From Calonectria ilicicola (taxonomy: Eukaryota; Ascomycota; Sordariomycetes; Hypocreales; Nectriaceae): a DNA stretch of 64,000 nucleotides. The notes below the pieces were generated by a model. It had not been told where the DNA came from. It saw nothing but the letters and a program-made list of their open reading frames with translations, and ran no database searches. Of the stretch, positions 24,901-33,226 are shown piece after piece. The stretch spans positions 4,092,001-4,156,000 of the forward strand of contig CP085828.1 of the NCBI GenBank assembly GCA_020809705.1, given 5' to 3'. Position numbers and translations under genes: made by a program. Every line of letters starts with the position of its first letter. Position 1 is the first letter of the stretch.

Positions 24901-25018
24901 ATTGGAGGAATGGATTTCCCGTGCACAAGCCGCTGGGCTATCGAGCTCCTTGGTTGCGGTTTTTCAGGGCCTGGAGAGCAATAAGCTGAGTTTTCCCGAC
25001 ATTTTGACGGAGTTTTAG
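12906..25018 (+). CDS. Hybrid highly reducing PKS-NRPS, 6 exons
   Basis: Builds a methylated, reduced polyketide, condenses it with one amino acid and releases it from the enzyme. Exons are 12906-13356, 13407-13885, 13943-19488, 19547-20250, 20322-22043 and 22095-25018, giving 3,941 aa with all frames joined. Domains in order: KS (DTACSSS, Cys178; EAHGTGT), AT (GHSSGE, Ser638), DH (His962 in [10 protein letters not shown]), cMT ([12 protein letters not shown] near 1407), KR (Tyr2248 in ANYTAGNAF), ACP (Ser2420 in LGLDSL), C (YHHIIFDR, second His 2655), A ([12 protein letters not shown] near 3126; YRTGDL), T (Ser3547 in VGGSSMSL) and R (LTGSTGFLG near 3628; Tyr3774-X3-Lys3778). No ER domain is present; the upstream enoyl reductase supplies it. 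The R triad is intact, favouring aldehyde release over Dieckmann cyclisation. An alternative acceptor at 20306 for exon 5 would add five residues in frame. Confidence 0.95.
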
Positions 25019-26369
25019 CGAGATAGGGGATAGGCGAATCAATGCTGCTTAGTGTGTAATTGTGTACTTTTGTGGTTGCGGGTTGTGCAAAGTACACGAT
25101 TACATGTATAAAAATGGGGCTTCATTCGTCCTTGTTGACGTATAGATTAGTAGCTAGTCAATGAGAAGAGAGTATTCAAGCCAACTATGCGAAACTATTG
25201 ACGCTGGGTTGTATGCAATGCGGCATATACATGTCGGTAGATGTGTGGGAGGGTTGTAGGTGAAACGCAACGCGCGGAACCCTTTCACCCTGTTCTGCCT
25301 TGACAGTTCATTTCAATACGAAAAAAACCCCAGGTTAAATTCCGCCAAGTCGGCTGGTGTTCCGAATTGCCCGTGTTAAGAATGATGCGACTCGTGGGAG
25401 GGTGACTTCTCGGCCAACCCGCCGATGGAATTACTGTCTAGGGTAGGTGGGCTTCCTCGACATGGCACGAGACCTAAGGTCAATGCGCCTTACGACTCGG
25501 CTATGCCGTTCTGAGATTCATCCAGTTTTCTTCGAAATTACTTCTAAAAGTATGGATAAATGCGTATCCACCATCTTGTCCTCCCATCCTTGTAGCCGCT
25601 ACACTATCGCCGTTCTGTCAGTCAACCACGTGTGGAGTCCGGCTTGGCACTCTAACTTCCCCTGGGTTCGGTCCGAAGTCTAGATGAGCTAGGGCTGTTC
25701 CGCGTGGGAGGTTGAGGGATAAAAAGTGAAGCATGTCTAGTGAATCTGATTAGATCCTCTACTCTCGTTGGGCTGTCGCTCATAAAACACCATAGTTGTC
25801 AGGGCCCATTTCCCCCATTAATCTGCCCCGCTTGTCATTCCATCCTTGACATCTGAAACGGGATCGGGTAGAATCTTCTACGGCATGTGGGAGACTCGAC
25901 TGAGGTTTTTGGACCAGTGACGCGATGGAATCTCCGAGACTATGGGTGCATGAATCTTAGATCATCATGAGTAATTGGCCCTAAATTGACCCAAATGGGA
26001 ATGCTATGGATCTTGGCCGATGGGTTGACACATTGGCGTGGGATGAAGCACCCCGGGACCGTAAAATTGCACCTAGCCGATCGACACCATAGAGTTTTGT
26101 CCCTAAGTATTGGTAAGCTAGAACAACAATCCATGCAACCGAAGCCCATCAGGGATCGGGAAGCGTTTCATCGCCACAGTACTGGATCAACCTCCATCCC
26201 TACTAGAATGTATCCAACACCGGACTCCCCGGTCTCCGGAGTCCGAAATAGGACTTGATCCTCGCCGTTGGTTGCTATATAGAAATTGGATCCCACTTTG
26301 TGTCCGCGGGTTTCGAGCTTGTTTTCCAAGTCTTGTTCACAGGTGACTGACTCCAATCCTTCCTTCAAT
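25019..26369. promoter_or_regulatory. Promoter region of the GMC oxidoreductase
   Basis: Noncoding. GTCCGAA lies at 25671-25677 inside the near-palindrome TTCGGTCCGAA (25667-25677), and again at 26241-26247. The latter overlaps an inverted repeat, and a TATATAG box follows at 26276-26282, 88 nt before the ATG. Confidence 0.5.
26221..26245. promoter_or_regulatory. Inverted repeat CGGACTCC-N9-GGAGTCCG
   Basis: Perfect 8-bp arms at 26221-26228 and 26238-26245 flank a 9-nt CG-rich spacer. The element is 31 nt upstream of the TATATAG box of the GMC gene. Its CGG/CCG ends suit a dimeric zinc-cluster protein. Whether it is bound is unknown. Confidence 0.5.
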
Positions 26370-28054
26370 ATGCGTTTCAACTCTTATCGAGGCCTGTCGG
26401 CCCTTGCCTTTGCCACAGGCGCCGTTGCGGCCAGCAGCAGTGATTCCTACGACTACATTGTCGTTGGCGGTGGCCCTGCGGGTATCATCACTGCCGAGAG
26501 AATCTCCGAGGCCAACAAGAAGGTTCTCCTCGTTGAGCGAGGTCCCGGTAACACCGTTGGCACTGGTGCCAACTACACTCTGGACTGGAACAACACCCTC
26601 ACCCCCATCGATGTTCCCGGCCTTTCCACTGCCATTGGCAGCACTCCCCTGTGGTCTGAGTACATGTGTACCGACACTGCCGGCAATGCCGCCTGTGTAC
26701 TTGGAGGCGGTGTCACCGTCAACTACATGGTCTTCATCCACCCCCCTGCCCACGACTTCGACGACAAGTGGCCCAAGGGATGGAAGTGGAACGACGTTTC
26801 CTCTGCTGCTAAGAGGCTGTATGAGCGAAACCCAGGAACCAGCACTCCCTCGCAGGATGGTGTGCGATATGAGCAGGGACTCTACACCACTCTGGCCAGC
26901 TTCTTCAGCAAGCTCGGCTGGAAGTCTGTTGACATGAGCGCGGAGCCCAACGAGAAGCACATGGTCTACAGCCACCCCACCTGGAACATCAAGAACACTA
27001 TGCGCGCTGGCCCCGTCCGAACCTACCTGCCTCTGGCCCAGTCCCGCGACAACTTCACCCTGCGACTCGGAACCAAGGTCATCCGTGTTGTGCGAAGCGG
27101 CTCTCGCGTCACTGGAATCGAGGTTGAGAACTCCAACGGAGAGAAGGAGACCATCAAGCTGGCCAAGAACGGACGCGTTGTCCTTGCCGCCGGTGCCCTC
27201 TCTACCCCTCGCATTCTCTTCAACTCTGGTATTGGTCCCAAGAAGTACATCCAGGTCGCCCAGAAGTCTGGCGTCTCTGTCCCCGCTGAGAGGAACTGGA
27301 TTGACCTGCCCGTCGGCAAGAACCTCAAGGACCACCCTATCTTCAACTTCATGATTGACACTGGTGCCTCTTGGGGTCCTCTTGACACCGCCAGCGTCCT
27401 CAACAGCAGCGACACTACTGACATTGAGTCGTATGAGAAGCAGGGCTCTGGTATCCTTACTCAGGGCAAGCACAGCCTCATCTTCTTCACCACCAAGAAC
27501 GGAACTGACGGCATCACCCGCTACTACCAGGGCTCTCTTGGTGCTGAGGACAAGGGTGTCTTCAGCATCAAGGCCTACATGACCCACGGTCTTACCTCTA
27601 CTGGAATCTTAGGTCTCGCTGAGAACGGCAGCACCATCCTTGAGCAGTCTCCCTACCTCCAGACCGTTGGCGACAAGGGATCCGCCACTGCTTTCATCAA
27701 GGAGCTTATCGAGGACCTTTCCACCGAATCCAGCTGGAACCTCACCACCAGCTCCAACCCCTCTGAAATTATGTCCTCCCTTAGCACCGGCAACCACTAC
27801 GTCGGAACTGCCAAGATGGGTACTGATGATGGTCGCTCTGGCGGTAGCTCCGTTGTTGACACCAACACCAAGGTTTACGGAACTGACAACTTGGTAAGTC
27901 TCGCCACTAATTATTCTGAAAGATAGATGCTAATGACGTGCAATAGTTCATTTCTGATGCCAGTATCCACCCTGATGTTTCCAACGGTAACAGCCAGGCC
28001 ATCATCATGGTTGTTGCTGAGGCTGCTGCCAAGAAGATTCTTGCCTGCAACTAG
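26370..28054 (+). CDS. Secreted GMC oxidoreductase, cellobiose-dehydrogenase flavodomain-like
   Basis: An FAD-dependent oxidoreductase of the glucose-methanol-choline superfamily, closest in pattern to the flavin domain of cellobiose dehydrogenase (AA3_1-like), without the cytochrome domain. Exons are 26370-27893 and 27947-28054, giving 543 aa. A signal peptide (about 21 residues, ending AVAAS) precedes the ADP-binding motif VVGGGPAG at 31-38. CVLGGGVTVN follows. The catalytic pair is His476 (GNHYVGTAKMG) and Asn523 (SNGNSQ). Codon use is strongly biased to C/G-ending preferred codons, unlike the neighbouring PKS-NRPS, which suggests high expression. The bias leaves long stop-free antisense frames that are not genes. 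Upstream GTCCGAA sites link it to the cluster, but an extracellular sugar-oxidising role independent of the metabolite is equally possible. Confidence 0.9.
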
Positions 28055-28847
28055 AAGTATGCCTGAGAGGGAAAGATCCTCTCTCATTTGATTGAGGGTC
28101 ATGCCGTGTATTATACCAATTGAAAAAAAGTCTAGTTTTATTTTTAGAGTATATATAGCCAATATGAGACGTACATATTACAGACCTGTTTGATGACTGT
28201 GAAATATCAATGACATCAATTACATACACCAATTTTAGCATCGGGGATTGCCTAGTTTGGATTCTGTCTCTGAAGCGATGGATGATGACTGGAAGAGGTA
28301 AGCAAGGTATGTTCGGCTTCATGGCATTGACATTTTAGGGTTTATTGATTTCGGAAATTTCGCATCTTCGGCAGTGTCGCGATGGCCAAACCAACAGGCC
28401 CCCAAAGGGTACTTAAAATAGCACGTTTACAAACACAATAAAACGGGAATTAAGATATCACAGTTCCATTTCCTCCCGATCGCAGCCGTTCAACATAGCA
28501 TTCAATGAGGAAGCTGGCGTTTTGTCTCCCCATTTTTGTCCGCTAGACCACATTGGACGTCGACCCTTGCCTGTGCACGGCTAAAGTGCACAACAATCCA
28601 TGTCGTACCGCGGCAGACGGAGTTTGGGGAACCATTTGAAACTTTGAAGGCGAATTGTGCTTGTGAAATGAGGGGTAATAACTGGGGGATTCCTCGCTTC
28701 GGGTGCGGGGATCGACAGACTTTTTTGTTGACATATATAAACGTCGTATGACACAAAAATAATTGTGATTCTGCACGAAGTCCGAGACTTCCGCACGACC
28801 TACCTACTCGCTCTACACTCAATCGCTTTTTTGGCGCGTCGCCAACC
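28055..28847. other. Intergenic between GMC oxidoreductase and FAD dehydrogenase
   Basis: No gene is supported. The region holds the GMC 3' flank (AT-rich near 28100-28160) and the FAD dehydrogenase promoter, with a TATATAA at 28734-28740, 108 nt before the next ATG. No TTCGGAC heptamer was found. Confidence 0.5.
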
Positions 28848-30611
28848 ATGTCTTCGGAGGCGCCTGAACAGAAGCCAGTCATTATTGTTGGTGGCGGGCT
28901 TGCCGGCCTAGTGGCTGCTTTTGAGCTTGCTGTCCAGCGAAAGATACCGACCATCCTCATTGACCAGGAGGGTGAGGCCAACCTTGGCGGACAGGCCTTT
29001 TGGTCCCTCGGAGGCCTGTTTGTCGTGAACAGCGCCGAGCAGCGCCGGACAGGCATCAAGGATTCACGGGAATTGGCACTGCGAGACTGGCTGGGCAGCG
29101 CGCAATTCGACCGTGCCGAGGGAGAAGATCGCTGGCCGATCAAATGGGCTGAGGCGTTTGTCGACTTTGCCGCTTCAAAGGATGGCGAAAACGGATTGGA
29201 AGGCTACGTGAAAGCGAGGGGGCTAGGATTCTTGTTCAATGTGGGATGGGCCGAGAGAGGAGACGGTATGGCGGATGGCCACGGCAACTCGGTCCCTCGA
29301 TTCCACATCTCTTGGGGCGCAGGCCCGGAGGTTGTACGAATTTTCAGTGAGCCTGTCAAAAAAGCCGCTGAGGCTGGCATAGTGACATTCAAGTTCCGCC
29401 ACGCCGTGGACGAAATCATCATCGAATCAGGGCGTGCTGTGGGAGTACGAGGCAGGATTTTGGAGGACGACAATCAACCCCGAGGAGTGAAATCGTCCAG
29501 AGTCGAAGTGGACAAATTTGAGATATACGGATCATCTGTTCTGGTGTCATCCGGAGGAATCGGAGGAAACGTCGAGGCGGTCAAGAAGGCTTGGCCTCTT
29601 GATCGCTTGGGTCCCAAGGTTCCCGAAACATTTGTCATCGGCGTCCCCGCACACGTGGATGGTAGGATGATTGACATTTCTGAGAGTGCAGGCGCGAATA
29701 TTATCAACCGTGATCGAATGTGGCATTATACCGAGGGCCTTCAGAACTGGGATCCCATCTGGCCCGACCACGGTATTCGCATTTTGCCTGCACCCTCGTC
29801 CCTATGGCTAGATGCGACAGGAAAGAGATTACCACCTCCACTCTTCCCGGGAACGAGTACATTAGCAACACTAAAGCACCTTTGCAGCACCGGCTATGAC
29901 TACTCCTGGTTCATCCTGGACCAGACCATTGTTGCGCGAGAATTCGCCCTATCAGGCTCGGAGCAAAACCCAGATTTGTCGAACAAGAGCATCCTCCAGT
30001 TTATAATGCAGCGCATCTTGGGACGCAAGGGAACGATCCCGGTACAGAACTTTACAAAGTACGGCAAAGATTTTGTTGTACGCGACAACCTTGAGGATTT
30101 GGTTAAAGGAATGAACGAATTGGCCAAGGAGCGCGGTGGCCCCGAGTTGGAGCTCGAAAAGATCAAGGACGTTATCGATGCGCGAGACGGGCAAATGACC
30201 AATCAGTATTCCAAAGACGCCCAAGCGATGCTCATCAACAATTCCAGAGCCTACTGGCCGGACCGACGAAGCCGTGTTGCCCCGCCGCATAAGCTACTGG
30301 ATCCCGCGCATGGTCCATTGATTGCCGTGAGGCTAAATTTGCTGACAAGGAAGACTCTCGGAGGCATCGAGACGGATTTGCGAAGCAACGTCATGAAAGC
30401 CGATGGAACACCCTTCCCTGGACTCTTTGCAGCTGGAGAAGTTGCTGGATTTGGTGGAGGTGGTGTTCACGGATATAATTCCCTCGAAGGAACTTTCTTG
30501 GGCGGTTGCATCTTCTCTGGAAGAGCGGCCGGGCGGGCCATGGCAGAAGACGTATTGGGCCAGAATGGCGCGACGACCAATGGTGCCAATTCGACGCGAT
30601 CACTATTGTAA
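28848..30611 (+). CDS. Bacterial-type FAD-binding dehydrogenase (COG3573/KstD-like), intronless
   Basis: A 587-aa flavoprotein of the FAD_binding_2 superfamily resembling predicted bacterial oxidoreductases related to 3-ketosteroid delta-1-dehydrogenases and fumarate-reductase flavoproteins. The dinucleotide-binding motif IIVGGGLAGLVAAFELA lies at about residues 12-28, GGQAFWSLGGLF follows, and the C-terminal FAD loop reads PFPGLFAAGEVAGFGGGGVHGYN followed by GCIFSGRAAGR. Start 28848 sits just after a pyrimidine-rich leader. There is no signal peptide, so it is cytosolic or organellar. The single uninterrupted frame contrasts with most genes in the window. Its substrate cannot be read from sequence; it may desaturate a ketone-containing product. 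It lies between the GMC and BVMO genes on the same strand. Confidence 0.87.
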   Translation: MSSEAPEQKPVIIVGGGLAGLVAAFELAVQRKIPTILIDQEGEANLGGQAFWSLGGLFVVNSAEQRRTGIKDSRELALRDWLGSAQFDRAEGEDRWPIKWAEAFVDFAASKDGENGLEGYVKARGLGFLFNVGWAERGDGMADGHGNSVPRFHISWGAGPEVVRIFSEPVKKAAEAGIVTFKFRHAVDEIIIESGRAVGVRGRILEDDNQPRGVKSSRVEVDKFEIYGSSVLVSSGGIGGNVEAVKKAWPLDRLGPKVPETFVIGVPAHVDGRMIDISESAGANIINRDRMWHYTEGLQNWDPIWPDHGIRILPAPSSLWLDATGKRLPPPLFPGTSTLATLKHLCSTGYDYSWFILDQTIVAREFALSGSEQNPDLSNKSILQFIMQRILGRKGTIPVQNFTKYGKDFVVRDNLEDLVKGMNELAKERGGPELELEKIKDVIDARDGQMTNQYSKDAQAMLINNSRAYWPDRRSRVAPPHKLLDPAHGPLIAVRLNLLTRKTLGGIETDLRSNVMKADGTPFPGLFAAGEVAGFGGGGVHGYNSLEGTFLGGCIFSGRAAGRAMAEDVLGQNGATTNGANSTRSLL

Positions 30612-31750
30612 GATGACTGAATTAATGGAGATCCCTAGGGAAACAGTACATATTTGAAAACTTTCACATGCAAATATATTGAGTTTTGGGTAATCGATCA
30701 ATGCAGGTGCCCCTCAATTAAGCGACGTATTGCGAATTGAGGATTCGTAGTATTTTTGGGACTGGTCGGGTTTTCACTTGTTGCATGACATTAATTAAGT
30801 CTCACTGGATCGTGGAACAAGTATTCCGTACAGACCATTAGAATTGAGATGTTCGCTGAAAGAAACTTGCACGGATGACTGTAATGATTCGTCATGTCAG
30901 GTCAGGTCCATGCCCAGCGTTTTAGATTGCCATCTCACCTCTATTTTCCTTTCTTTTTTTCTGTAGACTTTTCTTTTTTCCAGTCCTTGGCTGAATCCTA
31001 CAATGTGTTATCAGTATGGTATTACGTAAATTAGAACCAAGAAACACCTTGATTTTGCGATCCATCATAAAAGTACACTCAAGACGAAGATGGTGGCGGG
31101 TGAGCATTGAATTTGAGATGATAGAAACAGTATCGCTAGGCCTCAGTCTCGTTATAGTTGGCCAAATTCTCGTTCAGCCTAGGAATCACTTTTATCAGGA
31201 ATTGGCAGCTTCCAGCAATGTGGGCACATGAGCCTCTGTACTCAGCCATTGTACATCCTGTCGAGGACAGCAGAAACAGGATTTACGCGTGGTTGGGCGC
31301 TAATCCGCTGGACTGAAATTAGTGGTGGGGCGTATGGCTTTTCCAAAAGCAAAACAGTGCATTTTCACATTTTAGCAAAGATTGCTGGGCGTCTAATGTC
31401 GAGACAAACTAAACCTAGGGCGGCGTTTTTGGGGGAAAGGCCAATTAGCAATTGATATCAGGAACATGGCTGCTTGTGGGGCGTGGCACGCGCAACACCA
31501 ACTCGTCTAGTACATGCACAGTGACGGCTCCAGTCCTAACGCGTATCCCTTGATGTCCTTGGTGTTCCGACGCCCGAACGAAAAAGTTGCCGATGATGAA
31601 GTGGGCCCTGATTCGGACACGAGGATGCCTTTTATGCCTACTCTGAGAGCCTAGCTCGCACAATTCTCCAACTTTCTCTCCCTCTTGACACATTTTATTG
31701 TGCTAGATCAGTCCAGTCTCTCATCGTTCTACATCTGCTATCCTTGTACA
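30612..31750. promoter_or_regulatory. Intergenic and BVMO promoter with TTCGGAC
   Basis: No gene is supported in 1.1 kb. TTCGGAC lies at 31612-31618, 139 nt upstream of the BVMO ATG. A pyrimidine-rich leader (about 31665-31750) precedes the start codon. Confidence 0.45.
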
Positions 31751-33226
31751 ATGTCACCAACGCCACAATCATCAGACCCCGCACCAGCTGAGACTGACTA
31801 TGATGCCGTGGTCGTGGGTGCTGGCATCGCAGGCATCACTACGGGCTACCGCCTCCAGACCCAATGCCCCGACAAGTCGTACACTATCTTGGAGAGTCGC
31901 AATGACCTGGGTGGCACGTGGGATCTCTTCAGATATCCAGGTGTTCGCAGCGACAGCGACATGAACACCTATGGCTTCCCCTGGAAACCGTGGACTAGTC
32001 CAAAAGGAATCGCTGCTGGCAAGGACATTTTAGCGTATCTGAGAGAAGCTGCTGCTGAAAATGGCATCGATAAGAATATTCAATTTCAGCATCGTGTCGA
32101 GAGCGCAAACTGGAGCTCAAATTCAAAGGCTTGGTCTATTATTGCCGACCACTTGGGCCAGAAGAAGACAATTACTTGTCGCTGGATCATTTTTGGTACT
32201 GGTTATTATGACTATGACACACCCTATACCGGCGGCATCCCTGGCATCAACACTTTCCACGGAAAAGTGATCCACCCTCAGTTTTGGCCTGTAGGGTACG
32301 ACTACGCAGGAAAAGACATTGTCATCATAGGGTCCGGCGCCACTGCTACTACACTACTCCCGAACCTGGCGGAAAAGGCATCACGCATCACGTTGCTGCA
32401 ACGGACTCCAAGCTACGTCATGTCCGTGCCTGAGATCGATCCTATCGATACCTTTTTCAGAAAAATCTTGCCCGCTTCGATGGTGCACAAAGTCTTGCAT
32501 ATGAAGTGGATCTTGATATCTATATTATTCTTGAAGTTCTGCTATACGTTCCCCAACGCGAGTCGTCGCATGTTACAGCAGAAAATGACAGAGGAGCTCC
32601 CGACCGATGTGCCTATTGACCCACACTTTAACCCTCCATACAACCCGTGGAGACAGAGGCTTTGCATTTGTCCATCTGGCGACTTCTTTCAAGCATTCAA
32701 ATCTAAAAAGGCAAGCGTGGTCACGGGTCAGATCAAATCTATCACTTCTGATGCTATCCACCTTCGAAACAGTGATACCATCTTGAAGCCTGATATTATC
32801 GTCACTGCCACGGGTTTCCAAATCCAAGTCGTAGGTGGGACAAAGATAACTGTTGATGGCGAGGCCATAAACATCGGTGACAGACATCTATGGAATGGCA
32901 CGCTGATTGAAGGAATTCCCAACAGCGCCCTCATTGCTGGTTTTACGCTGCCAAGCTGGACTCTTGGCGCAGACGCAAATGCTTACTTGACTACTAAAGT
33001 TATTAAACATATGGACAAGAAGAAGCATACTTCCGTCGTTCCTGTTACAAATAGAGTGCTGAAGGATAAGCCAGTTCTGAATATGCAAAGCGGATATTTG
33101 ACCCGAGCTGCGAATATTCTACCAAAGGCAGGCGATCAAGGCCCTTGGAAGCCCAGGATAGACTATCTTGACGATTACTGGATGAACACGTTTGGGACTC
33201 TGACCGAAGATTTGAAATACGAGTAG
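31751..33226 (+). CDS. EthA-like Baeyer-Villiger flavin monooxygenase, intronless
   Basis: A 491-aa NADPH- and FAD-dependent monooxygenase that would insert oxygen next to a ketone or oxidise a heteroatom. The first Rossmann motif GAGIAG is at residues 23-28, followed by GGTWDLFRYPGVRSDSD. The BVMO fingerprint FXGXXXHXXXWP is exact as FHGKVIHPQFWP starting at Phe169. The second nucleotide-binding motif is IIGSGATAT. Length and pattern fit the EthA group (about 490 aa) better than the longer fungal BVMOs, and the gene has no intron. ATG 31751 was chosen because upstream in-frame sequence lacks an ATG and looks like leader. The TTCGGAC site 139 nt upstream links it to the PKS-NRPS genes; a tailoring role is inference. 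Confidence 0.92.
   Translation: MSPTPQSSDPAPAETDYDAVVVGAGIAGITTGYRLQTQCPDKSYTILESRNDLGGTWDLFRYPGVRSDSDMNTYGFPWKPWTSPKGIAAGKDILAYLREAAAENGIDKNIQFQHRVESANWSSNSKAWSIIADHLGQKKTITCRWIIFGTGYYDYDTPYTGGIPGINTFHGKVIHPQFWPVGYDYAGKDIVIIGSGATATTLLPNLAEKASRITLLQRTPSYVMSVPEIDPIDTFFRKILPASMVHKVLHMKWILISILFLKFCYTFPNASRRMLQQKMTEELPTDVPIDPHFNPPYNPWRQRLCICPSGDFFQAFKSKKASVVTGQIKSITSDAIHLRNSDTILKPDIIVTATGFQIQVVGGTKITVDGEAINIGDRHLWNGTLIEGIPNSALIAGFTLPSWTLGADANAYLTTKVIKHMDKKKHTSVVPVTNRVLKDKPVLNMQSGYLTRAANILPKAGDQGPWKPRIDYLDDYWMNTFGTLTEDLKYE

Noticed and set aside
26337..27587. Long minus-strand open frame (416 codons) antisense to the GMC gene
   Set aside because: It arises from C/G-ending codon bias on the plus strand, has no motif, and the plus frame carries FAD and catalytic motifs.
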